Shown piece by piece: positions 44,983-55,074 of a stretch of DNA of 64,000 nucleotides. Where the stretch lies: contig BEDY01000002.1 in assembly GCA_002335605.1 (NCBI GenBank), positions 2,542,001 to 2,606,000 of the forward strand, given 5' to 3'. The stretch is from Prillingera fragicola (Eukaryota > Basidiomycota > Tremellomycetes > Trichosporonales > Trichosporonaceae). Below the pieces are notes generated by a model. It was given only the letters and a program-made list of their open reading frames with translations. It did not search any database and had not been told where the DNA came from. The first letter of the stretch is position 1; every line of letters starts with the position of its first letter. Both the position numbers and the translations under genes were made by a program.

Positions 44983-45366
44983 GGAGTTTGCCTGGCTGAA
45001 CCCATTCCTTTTGCAGGAGGGCTTGAGGGCTTGAAGGTTATGCATGCACACACCACGGCGTGCAATGCCTACCCTGCTGAGTGTGGTGCCATGCACCTGT
45101 CCTTGACGACGCCGTTTTGGCTGACCAAGATTGACTGCTCGACTCGATCAGTTAGCCGACCTCCACATGCTCCGCCCGGCATTCTGACCACATGTACAGC
45201 GCAGCGAGTCGTCGGTTCTTGTCCTTTCATCGCTCCTCGATCTCGACTCGCGTACGACCTTCTTACAAAGCATCCGTCGCCTCCCCGAATAGCCAGCAGC
45301 TCAAAAGCGCCAGCCTCAACACCTCAGCGCCATCTCTGCCCACTCCCCCCCGCTCACCTAGCAACA
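44983..45366. other. Leader region of the PhzF-like gene
   Basis: No gene. An open frame runs through the tRNA and this region on the plus strand, but it is not needed for the downstream protein, whose family start is at 45367. Confidence 0.5.
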
Positions 45367-46460
45367 ATGCCCCTTGCCCCGCTCCAGTTCCACGCCGTAA
45401 ACGCGTTCGCACCCACACGCCACGCGGGCAACCAAGCCGCCGTCGTGCTGTTCGGGTTTGACGACCCGCGTGCCACCGACGAGGCCTACCTCAAGGCCGT
45501 CGCGAGGGACTTTAACCTTTCCGAGACGGCCTACCTCGTGCCGCACAAGGTGGATGGGGCTGAGCCGACGTATGGGTTGCGGTGGTTTACGCCCGAGGCG
45601 GTGCGTCTTGCCACGCTGGCAGCTGGTACATCGACTGGAGGGTCGCTGACGAGATACAGGAGGTCCCACTGTGCGGCCACGCAACCCTCGCGTCCGCCTA
45701 CACGCTGTTCAACTACGTTCACCCCTCGGCAACAAAGCTACGCTTCGAGACGCGCTGGTCCGGCGCACTCTTTGCCACCCTGGACGGCGAGAGGGGCCAA
45801 GGCTCGAGCGTCGGTCTGCAGCTGCCGATCAGCGCTGCGCCGACTGCGCAGGAGCACAAAGAAAAGTATGGTGCTCTCCTCGCCAAGGCCGCTGGTGTGA
45901 GCGAGGAGGACATTATCGGCATCGGGTTATACGATTTCGGCGGCCCCTCCGCAGTCATCCATGTGCGTGATACTGTCGACATTGGGGCGATCAAGTTTGA
46001 TGTCAAGGCTATCGTGAGTTTGTGCACCAGGGGCTATTGCTGACGAGCTGTAGATGCCGGACCTGGGCCACGCGGTGGTTACAAACATTTACAAGGAGCC
46101 GAACGGCGAGCCATACACCCTCCGCGCCAACTCGCGCGTGTTCGCCCCTGGTGTTGGGATTGATGAGGACCCCGTTGTGAGCACCGTGCGATTTGGGCTG
46201 CGCTTGCTGACAAACAGACTGGCTCAGCCTGGGCCATGCTCACGGGCTTCTACCTCGCCGTCCCTGGCACTGGCATGGATGCCGCCAAGGCGCTCCTCCC
46301 CAAGGGCGCGGATCTCGGCAAGGTCACGCTCGATGCGCACCAGTTGTCGCTGCGTGGTGGCGCTCTCAAGGCGAGGCTGGCTGAGCAGGAGGGGCAGGCC
46401 AAGCTCGTTGGCCCGGGGTGGAGGACTGGTAGCGGCGTGCTCGACGTGTTCGAGGACTGA
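45367..46460 (+). CDS. PhzF-family isomerase-like protein
   Basis: Four exons (45367-45600, 45660-46013, 46054-46176, 46218-46460) give 317 aa. The diaminopimelate-epimerase-like fold is recognisable from FHAVNAFAPTRHAGNQAAVV, the catalytic Glu in FNLSETAYL, the block TPEAEVPLCGHATLAS restored by the first splice, and TGSAWAML restored by the last. Family members isomerise small hydroxylated or aromatic acids; most eukaryotic members have no assigned substrate, and phenazine synthesis is not implied. Expected cytosolic. The gene lies 393 bp downstream of the tRNA. Confidence 0.92.
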
Positions 46461-46629
46461 GCTGTGTGGGGTGTGTTTGGGCATGTCAATGCGTTTACCT
46501 GTTGTTTGGCGGTGCTCACCGTCCTTCACTCCTCACTCTGACGCTGACTCCAGCACACCGTCACGCCGCCTGGAGTTGATAGATACATGTATGTTTCGTT
46601 GCGAAATATTAAAAGTCCATACAGACCGC

Positions 46630-47304
46630 TTAGCGGCCCCAGAAAGCGTGGCCACCAGCAGCATCGCGCTTACCCAACGACCTCTTCTGCTCAGAAGCGC
46701 CCTTTGCGCCAAAGACCTGATTCGGGTTTCCTGGCCCACAACTCCAGACCTGCAGCGCGTTGGCGTTGGCCAGCCGTCCGCCGGGGACGTCGAGACACAG
46801 TCCTGAGTCTTGCGTCAGCCACGCCTCTCAATCTGCTCCTGCAAGTACCCACCGTATCCAGTGACAGCGAGCCGGTTGTCGTCGGTCCAGTACCACTGCT
46901 GCTGCGGGGTGCTCTCGTGGCATTCCCAGATCTTGACCGCGGCGCCGTCGGTCGGGTTCTCGCCCGCGTCGAGGCAAAAGTTTGTCCCAGCGACCTTGAC
47001 TTTGCCGTTTCCCCTTGACAGCTGCCATTTCTGGGCCGGGGAGCCGTTGCAGGCGTAGCTTTATTGTCAGTAACTGGGCAAAAGGAAAGACGTACAGCTG
47101 GACAGAAGCGCCGTTTGACCGGTCGTCACCCCGCAAGTCGAGGCAGTAGTTTTCGTTGTAGCTTGGGTGCAGCTCGATGCCGTTTGTGTTTGTCGTTGGA
47201 GGACCAGTTGGAGGAGGTGCCGCGCAACTGTAGCCGTAGAGTGGGTCGGCTGCGAGTGCCGCAGGGGTGGCGGCGAGGATGGCTAGGAGGCCGGCTGCGA
47301 ACAT
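46630..47304 (-). CDS. Secreted ricin-B-fold (beta-trefoil) lectin-like protein, copy 1
   Basis: Three exons give about 190 aa. The signal peptide MFAAGLLAILAATPAALA is followed by a short Cys/Pro/Thr-rich linker and one three-lobed beta-trefoil. The repeats read ENYCLDLRGDDRSNGASVQL then CNGSPAQKWQL; TNFCLDAGENPTDGAAVKIW then STPQQQWYW; and SGLCLDVPGGRLANANALQV then NPNQVF. Each repeat has the C-L-D and Q-x-W type marks of carbohydrate-binding RicinB domains; the last is Q-V-F. There is no catalytic A chain, so this is a lectin-type module only. The C-terminal tail contains dibasic sites (EQKRSLGKRD). A homologous gene lies at 57900-58618. Secretion is inferred. Confidence 0.88.
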
Positions 47305-49056
47305 TGTGGGCTTGCGTTGGTGCTGGGTGAGTAGTGAATCGTCAAGTGTCAAACTGCAAGAAGAGATGATGGTTGTCTGTAGACAGCCGCTTGAGCTGCT
47401 GTTCATACCCCGCCTTTTCTCTGTGCAAGCACTAGCAAGAAGGACAAGTTACGATCAGCCCACTTGACCCTTAGGGTTTGCCACTTCATGTCTGGACATG
47501 GCGCCAAGGCCAGCATTTCTGCACAGAGACAGTGCCTCGCACAAAGGCAAAGGCATGGAAGGGCCCAGCGCTTAATGATGTTGGCAGGATGGATGAACAA
47601 GAGGTTGACCTATGGACGGGGAGGTCGACTGGGGGTTAAGGCACTCTCGGTCTGCGCGTTTCATCAAGACTACGCGACGCGACGCCGCAGTGGCAGAGAG
47701 CGTTTCGGGACGGGCAATGACATTGTATTGGGACCTGACGCGCAGGGTGGGGTTGTGCATGCATGTATGCAAGCCTTCCCTTGCGGCGGGAGGGTTCAAG
47801 GTTGAGTTTGGGCCTGACTGCCAGTGGACTGGTAAGTCTACTAGTGGCAGTGTGGGGTTGCAGATCTATTTAAACTCTTTCTGGGCCAGGTGTTTGTTTG
47901 GTCCTGTACCGTGTGGCCGGGTGGTTGCAGGATGACGAGGGGGAACGGGTCGTGTGCAGGGGTGAAGGGACGGTCTTGCTGTGCTCGACAAGGATGATAC
48001 GCGTATGCACAGTAGCAATGAAGGAGAACGAACAGGTCCGGCGCGGAGCTCTTCTTTGCCCAAGAGGTTGAGATTGGAGTCGACGTCAAGGGAGGCGGCT
48101 TACAGCACTGTCTGTCTCAACGCAACCATCTCAGGAGGGTACTCCCCAGTGAACGATTCAGTAATAGACAGGCTCAACTGGTAGCAAACGTACGTACACT
48201 ACTATGTAGGCTACCGCCACCGACATTACTCGTCGTCATTACTGGCAAGCTCGGGTCCGTCCATTGAGGCGAGCAATGTCCCACCCCAATGTACCCCACA
48301 GCCAACAGGCCAACCGAGCATTCCAATGCATGCCATGATTTGTGAACATTGCTGAATATGTAGAGCAGTAAACACGCATGATCCGTCTCGATATCGCAAT
48401 CAGTTTACGGCCAACAGCCCTCACTGCGGGTTGAGGAGTCCGTGGTCCTAGATATCCGTGATAGACAACCGGCAACACAATGGTGATGTGTAGGCAGTTC
48501 ATTCAGCCCCTCGCCAGCCCTCGAGACACCCAAGTCATGTTGCAGTTCTTGCCAAACGTCTTCGGTGGTCTATTTGACCACCACTGTTCATCCGGGCTGG
48601 GCCAACTGAGCGCGGGGCTCCTCCTCCTCCTGACTTGAATGACTTGAGGCCACGACACTTTTGACTGTTTGGGTCTTTACCGTCTCAAATGGAATTATGT
48701 GCATGTATGACAAGTGTACAGCACTGTAGTGAACAAGGACAAGAACAATGTATGCATGCATGCATGCATGCATGCAAGAGAGCTGTTCTAGACTGTAAGT
48801 GGATGGCCTTGGCAGTGTACTGACCGATGCCCTGGAAACTGTGCCTGCCACTGACGCCACTCGACGACGACCACGACCTCGATGCTCACCACGTCGCTTG
48901 TTCTTGTCATTCTCCTTGTTCTCGTCATTCACCATCTTCCACACTCATTCAGTGCATATACACCGCATACATCTAGACACAGCTCAGCACGACACCACAT
49001 TCCACCCGCCCCTGTTCTCTGGCACTGTCCACTCCTCATCCCACGCACCCTCCACC
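47305..49056. other. Divergent intergenic region (lectin / GT17)
   Basis: No gene is supported. It carries the ATGC microsatellite listed separately and a C/A/T-rich leader ahead of 49057. Confidence 0.5.
48752..48776. repeat. (ATGC)n tetranucleotide microsatellite
   Basis: Just over six uninterrupted copies of ATGC, which is self-complementary, lie about 280 bp upstream of the GT17 start codon. Confidence 0.9.
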
Positions 49057-50315
49057 ATGGCCATCCTCCCAACCCACAAGGCCCCTTATTCACCCCCCCC
49101 GCCGCCCCGCCGCAACTCCTTTCTGTCATCTCGCTCTATTCGCCAGTTCTACCGCGAGCGCCGGACACCAGTGCTCATCGGCCTCGTCATCACATTCCTG
49201 CTCTTGCTGGTCAACGCCAGGCGCATCAACACTGCCCGCCGCGACCTCGGATACCTCTTGCGACCCATATGGGATCGGCCGCCCACACCTTTTGAAGTCA
49301 TCACCCACTACCCCTCTCCAGCTCCCATCGGCACCAACGCGTCGTGGTGCGCTAGCCACGGCTGGAGCGCACGTTCCACGCGCCCCGTGGTCGTCGACGC
49401 GATCCCAATCTCCACCGAGCTCGACATGCTCGAGCTGCGTATTCGCGAGTACGCAGGCTACGTCGACTTTTTCCTCATTGTCGAGTCGGCCATGACGTTT
49501 GCCGGCACGCCGAAGCCGCTACATTTCGCTGAAAACTGGTCACGCTTCGAGGCCCTTGCTGACAAGGCCGGGGCCAAGATTGTCTACACCAAGGTCGACG
49601 GTTTCGAAGCCAACCTGCCAAAGGGTAGCTTTGCCAACGAGGTCAAGCAGCGCCAGACAGTCACCGGCCTGATCACCGAGCAGCGGCGCGCCGGACGCAT
49701 CCCGGCGGGCAGTCTGGTGATTATGAGCGACGTCGACGAGATTATCTCGCGTGACACGCTTGCACTCCTCACTGCTTGCGAGGGATACCCCGAGGAGCTC
49801 CACCTGCAGGTGCGCAATTACCGGTATTCGTTTGCGCAGCCGCTGCGCGACGGCGGCTACTGGCGTCCACACGTCACGACTGTTCCATCCGATGCGAACG
49901 CACAGGTCGTCTACCACCACGGCCGGTCCGGGAACGTCATGCTGGCCGACGCCGGTTGGCACTGTACCTTCTGCTTCCCGACACTTGAGGATATGCGTGT
50001 CAAGATGCGCGGGTACTCGCACAACGACCGCGCGACGGGCGTCGCCCTCGAGGAGGCCGCGCTGCGAAAGAAGGTGTGCAGCGGCCAAGACCCTTTTGGC
50101 ATGTGGCCGGTAAGTAGACCCGTAGACTCTGGGTTCACTTTGCACGGGTAGCTAACGCATGCGCGCAGGAAGAGTATACATTCAAAGACATTATCGCCCA
50201 GTCGGGACCCATCACGCCGGCCCAGTCGTTCCGCGACGTCCCCCGCGCGTTGACTGAGAATCCGGCGCGGTTCCCATACCTGCTCGACAAGGGGTGTGAG
50301 CGGCCTGACAAGTAG
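49057..50315 (+). CDS. GT17-family glycosyltransferase (MGAT3-like), type II membrane protein
   Basis: Two exons (49057-50109 and 50169-50315) give 399 aa. The short cytosolic tail is Pro/Arg-rich and is followed by a signal anchor (VLIGLVITFLLLLVNA, residues about 48-63), as in Golgi glycosyltransferases. Family landmarks are VVVDAIPISTELDMLELRI, VDFFLIVESAMTFAGTPKPL, the D-x-D-like VIMSDVDEII, and AGWHCTFCFPTLEDMRVKM. Animal GT17 (MGAT3) adds bisecting GlcNAc to N-glycans; many fungi have GT17 genes of untested activity. Acceptor specificity here is unknown. The start at 49057 is the first Met before the anchor. Confidence 0.9.
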
Positions 50316-50840
50316 TGCTGGTTCGTGTACTTTGTCAAGTTGTGAGGTGGGCAGAGACGTGCATGGCGGGAGAAGTGGTAGCGGCGTGAAGAGGTGGAGG
50401 TGGAGGCGGAAGCACTGCGCTGTTGCCGACTCACTGAGCATCGGGCGCCATGGTGGCCTCCAAGCTTACACGAGAGGACCCACTCATCGACGACCAGTAC
50501 ATGTACATCCACCGCCAAGTTGAGAACTAGGCCAAACCCCGCCGTGCTGCGATCGAACATGAGCGTTCGTGAGATCTGAAAGATGACATTCCACACCAGA
50601 TCTACAATCTGGCTCAAACCACCGAACTCGCGTCCGTTCCGGTGCTATTCACACTCTGTGGTCATGGTAACCCGCAGACGAGGGAGATTCACTGTAGCTG
50701 TAGTATAGGGTATGCATTGTAGCGTTGTGGATATTTGCAACTGGCAAGGGGCCTGGGAAGATACAAGAGCTGATCCTAACATAGACCTATCCATCACCTT
50801 TCCCAACTCACCTCCTACGCCACCACAACCACAAGCCCTT
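50316..50840. other. Intergenic region
   Basis: No gene seen; G/A-rich 3' flank of the glycosyltransferase and promoter of the next small gene. Confidence 0.5.
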
Positions 50841-51392
50841 ATGCCCTCAACGACAGGTACTCACCACCATCAAACCCCACAGAACTGACACGACCCAGTA
50901 ACGACGACGTTTTACACCTCTTCGTGGAAAATCACCCCTCTCGACCCCGGCGCAGGCGTCAACCCCGCATCACCGCTCCTGCTGGGCACCAAGATCTTTA
51001 GCCTTGACGACGACCAGTGGAAAGGCGACGCCGTAGGCCAGTATATCCTGTGAGTCTGCTCCAAGTAATTCCTAGACGCTGATACTCGCGCAGCTCGCCG
51101 GCGGCGTCGGGCACGCTCCACCGGTTCACCGGCCACGCGGTCTTCAGCGGCGTGCTGTGTGGCCGCAAGGGGTCGTTTGTGCTGCACTCGACGGGGACGG
51201 AGCACAAGGGGTCCATTGGTGGGACGTGGGTCGTGCTCCCGGACACGGCTACGTGAGTAGAGTTGTGTTTTGTGTGGTCGCTGAAGATGCCGCAGCGGTG
51301 AGCTTGTGGGCGTAGCTGGAGAGGGCATGTATCATGTCGATCAGAGCGGCGAGGGGTCCAAGACGCATTGTAATTTGACTGTGCGGTTCTAG
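50841..51392 (+). CDS. DUF3224-like small beta-barrel protein
   Basis: Four exons (50841-50856, 50899-51049, 51094-51252, 51296-51392) give 140 aa; the first exon is only 16 nt (MPSTT plus one base). The body begins with FYTSSWKITPLDPG, then FSLDDDQWKGDAVGQYIL, GRKGSFVLHSTGTEHKG, WVVLPDTATGELVGVAGEG and a short end HCNLTVRF. The G-x-GSFV-x-H and TGEL-x-G-x-x-G marks match the DUF3224 family (allene-oxide-cyclase-like barrel), common in bacteria and scattered in fungi, with no established activity. No signal peptide or TM is visible. Function unknown. Confidence 0.8.
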
Positions 51393-52848
51393 GTCGCGTG
51401 TGTGCTGGTAAGGGCTGTGGTGATGGTCGCGTATTGGCGGAATGCTATTGTCTTCTCTCTCGCTTGTTGCTTGTCTCAACAAAAGCCCAAGATGATGTCG
51501 AGCTTGCAGTGGGGTTGTCTCTAGATGTCTCCGTGGAGCGTGGACTGTTCGACTGGCGTCCCTTGATTTGCGTCAGCCAAGCAAGTGGCACCGGCTGGCC
51601 GATGCGCAGATTCGGCACCTCTCTTCAGAGTACGTTATGCCCTTCCGTTGCGTCGAGATGAATAGTAGTACGATGCGGGCCGGAACATTGGTTGACGAAC
51701 AGTGAAGAGGACCGACAATCAGGTGGCCGATGAATGCCGAGATGCCGACGTGGTGGAGACCTTGCTCCGCTTCTCTGCTCCAAGCAGTATTGAGCATTTG
51801 AATGGTAAGACTCACTCATTCAAAACTATTCGCCTCCTGTGGCCACGTCTGTGGATGGCATACCAAGTCTGGGTCCTGCATTGTATCTGCGGCTTTTCGT
51901 AGTGTGAGCACCGCACAGTTGCGGCATTAGTTTCGCCACCGGACGTTGGTCAGACTGGCCGCTTCTTGAGGTGGCAGAGAAGAGTTTCAACGGTGTGACA
52001 TTGCTGGCAGGTAGAATACAACGTAGAACATGTGCTTGAGGCGATAACGAAGTGCGGCGATAACGGCAACGTTGAGGTGGAGCCTGGTGAGAAGTACGAC
52101 GAATCTGGTAGGCTTCGGCGCCGCGTCGATGGCCACGACTGCAAAGCAGCTCGCTATAAAAACGCTTAGACACCTCGCCCATGTGGGGTGATACTTGCAC
52201 ATGTTAGCATATTGCGTCGACCATCGACCGTTCAGACACACACTCACGTGTGCAGCGTTACATTCTCGGCTTTCCAACTTCTGCTGCCCCCCTCCCCCAC
52301 CCATCCCAAGCGGGCGAGACCTTGCTGGGGTCCACCCACTGCGACCTTGGCGGAACCGGTGGTGGACGAGGTACTTCTGAAGTTGACGTTGCCTGGTGTG
52401 CTGCCGTCATGTGGATTCGGGCTGGCAGGAAGGCTGGATGAGTGTTTGCCGGGTTGTAGAGTCGTTGGACCTGGGGTTGAAAGGCTGGTGATTGAAGAGT
52501 CCGCTGTGTTGATGCTGGTGCTGGTGCTGGGGCCGTTGGGCGCTTGTTCTGGGACAACATGGTGTCTGTGGAGGGGTAGTGAGAGAGTGTAAGAGTGAGT
52601 ACGAGTTGTGGTGGGAGAAGAGTACGGGTGAGTCGGACACCTCCGTCATTGTCACGTGGATATCACGTGGAATGGGTCATGTTGGCAGTGATTGCCGACA
52701 TGATGTTATTGACTCGCCTCTCTTTCGTTCATTCTCTCTCTCTCCCCCCACCTGCTGCTGACACGGCTCCCTGTCACATCCACAGCCCACCCAAAAGGCA
52801 GATCAACCCAGCCCATCTCTCTTCTCATCTACACATACTCTCATCACC
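51393..52848. other. Intergenic region
   Basis: No gene supported. Two TCACGTGG sites (52652-52659 and 52663-52670), 11 bp apart, lie about 190 bp before the next start. A GCTGGT-rich run (about 52510-52535) precedes them. Confidence 0.5.
52652..52670. promoter_or_regulatory. Paired CACGTG elements in the promoter of the LYC1-like gene
   Basis: Two TCACGTGG boxes spaced one helical turn apart, about 180-200 bp upstream of the ATG at 52849. Such boxes are bound by bHLH factors (Cbf1/Pho4 type) in fungi; binding here is inferred. Confidence 0.4.
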
Positions 52849-54107
52849 ATGGTCGACTACTCCAAGCTAACAATCGTCCTTGCCTCGCCAGCCCAGGCAA
52901 GGGCAGCCGTCGACAACCACTACCCATTCTGGGGCCAGCCCCGTGGTTTCGACACCGCGTCCTATCATGCTCGCGAAGGGGTGCTCCAGGACCCCAACCA
53001 GCCGTGGGCCGCCAACAATGGGTTTGTCACTTGGGCGCTTGTACCCAGGGATGACCCAACTACCACCGATCTGTTGGCAGCTTGTGAGACGTGAGTGCAC
53101 GCAGGGGAGCCAAACCCGAGGAGCCTACATCAGCGCTCTCACGGCAAGCAGTGCAGTACTGACAGCCAGCTACCGCCGGGGTGCTCTCGTCCTCGCACCG
53201 GGCAGTGACACCCCGACCGAGACGTACAGCTACGGCATAGCTTCAGTCTTTTGCCCACCTGAACAACGCAACAACGGGTACCCGCGCCATCTTCTTTCGC
53301 TGCTTCACTACGTCCTCGCCCCAGAGGACGCTCTGCCTCCCTTCCCAGAGGCATGGGGGGCAGCACCAGTCGTCCCAGAGGGGTACCAGAATGCGGCTTT
53401 CAGCACTCTGTGGTCTGATGTCGGACCGACCTACTACTCCAAGGCCGCACAGGGTGCTGGTGAGAGCATGCGGCTTGGGTGGGTGGCGGACACGCGCGAG
53501 AAGCGTATCTGGACTCTGCCTGCTTCGAGTGATGCAGACAGGGTCTCGGAGGACGGCTGGGAGTGGCTCGATGAGGACGCAGCGTTTGCTCTCCAGGATG
53601 AGGCCGCCAAGCGCATGAAGCGTGATATCGTCACCAAAGGCGATGCCAGCAAGACTCGCCTAGCCATCTTGCCGTCGGCGTGAGTCTACTGGGACTTGAA
53701 CAGAACTGACAAGCAGCGGTATCTTCAAGATTCCAGCGGTGCGATACAAAATGTCGACGACTGGCCGCAAGACGGGTGACGTGACTTTCGGGCTCTCTCT
53801 CCCCGCTGCCGCGGGCGGTGAGCGGCCGTTCGTTGTCTACCACTGCGCCCCACCCAACAAGGGCGAGACGGCTGAACGCCTGGAGATTCGTCACATCAGT
53901 GGCGACGTCCCCTTTGCGGCTCTCGTCGCTGCGGCGCGCCACGAAGGCGCTGGCAGCATCGAAGCCTGGGATGTAGGCGACAAGTGGGATGGCGAGATGG
54001 GTGGGCCGCGCAAGTTTAACGACGAGCATATCTCGGCCATTGCAGTTTACGGGGCTAAGCCCGAGGATGTCGAGTGGGTCTGGTGTGAGAAGTATCCTTG
54101 GGTCTAG
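52849..54107 (+). CDS. LYC1-like GNAT N-acetyltransferase
   Basis: Three exons (52849-53090, 53170-53679, 53717-54107) give 380 aa. The N-terminal GNAT half reads GFVTWALVPRDDP, LLAACETYRRGALV (joined across the first intron) and YGIASVFCPPEQRNNGYPRH, with the R/Q-x-x-G-x acetyl-CoA loop. The C-terminal half has WSDVGPTYYSK, RYKMSTTGRKTGD and EDVEWVWCEKYPWV, as in fungal LYC1 proteins. Yarrowia LYC1 acetylates the epsilon-amine of free L-lysine in lysine catabolism; by homology this gene may do the same. Cytosolic. Length agrees with the family. Confidence 0.85.
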
Positions 54108-54237
54108 ACGATGAGAGCAGGCCTCTGCCGCTAGAGCACAAGTCAGATCTGGGGAAGAGGCTGCGGTCATAGAATATTATACAGATTGGGAAAACAATGC
54201 ACAAGTAAAGTCTACCGGGTCTCCACCGCGTCCAGGC

Positions 54238-54745
54238 TCACAACTTTGCCGAGCCGTCGACATCATTCGCGACGGCCTCCAACCCCTTTCGCATCTGCTC
54301 GACCATGGATGTCGGCCTGCGCGTCTCGGGATGCACGAACACGTGGGTAAACCCACCCACTGCCGCGGGCGTATCCTCGCCCTCGGGGAAGAATCCGACT
54401 TCGTACGTCACGCTGCTGTTGCCGAGCTTGGCCACGCGGAGGCCCAAGTCGACGACGCCGGGAAAGGTGAGCGAGCTGAAATAGTTGCACTGGCTGTGGA
54501 CGACGAGGCCGATCGGGTTATCGCTCGGTGACATGGGTGTGAGGCCGCATTTCTCAATCAGATACGTGTTGACAACGGCGTCGATCCTGGGTTGTCAGTG
54601 AACGCAACAGGGGGAGGACGCACAAAAAGTTGTACTGGCTGTTGTTGACGTGGCCGTACATGTCGTTGTCGGCCCAGCGGAGGCGGTAGGCTTGGAACCA
54701 GGGGTAGTGGGTACGCAGGCGGGAGCGGAGGGCTGCGGCAGACAT
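54238..54745 (-). CDS. Hot-dog fold acyl-CoA thioesterase (4HBT-like)
   Basis: Two exons (54745-54624 and 54586-54238) give 156 aa. The active-site block RLRWADNDMYGHVNNSQYNF, continuing into LIDAVVNTYLIEKCG across the splice, is typical of the 4-hydroxybenzoyl-CoA thioesterase/YbgC group, with the catalytic Asp before the GHVNN turn. The remaining sheet is visible in VVHSQCNYFSSLTFPGVVD and FTHVFVHPETRRP. It hydrolyses an acyl-CoA of unknown chain. The start at MSAAALRSRL is preferred; an in-frame upstream Met near 54823 would add a His/Ser-rich leader. It converges with the LYC1-like gene, 130 bp apart. Confidence 0.88.
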
Positions 54746-55074
54746 GGCTGTTGCTAGCGGGGTGTGTGATGAGAATGCTGTCGAGGTAGAGGAGAAATGA
54801 GAATGAGGATGAGGATAAGACATGGGATGAGGGGATGGCACGGATGAGATTAGCCGGGTGACACCGGCCGGAGGTAGCCGGGACCTCCACTCTGCATGTC
54901 CACCGACCGAGGCATTGTCAACAAATGTTGTAGATCATGCAACGCAGAGCTCGACAGAGTCTACACTGACTTGCATGGTGCATGGGACATGTTCGTACAA
55001 AGCGTCTACCCTCGACAATCAAGTGCCGTTTTCCGGACCGGCCACCAGCAGACGCGGGACTTCGGTGATGGCCG
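54746..55074. other. Intergenic region
   Basis: No gene seen between the thioesterase start and the end of the LtrA-like gene. Confidence 0.5.

Noticed and set aside
44884..45900. 338-codon plus-strand frame through the tRNA and the start of the PhzF-like gene
   Set aside because: It runs through a perfect tRNA-Ala and leaves the PhzF frame at the first intron; the real protein starts at 45367.
48752..48776. ATGC repeat as a possible CRISPR or satellite array
   Set aside because: It is a simple uninterrupted tetranucleotide run without spacers; a plain microsatellite.
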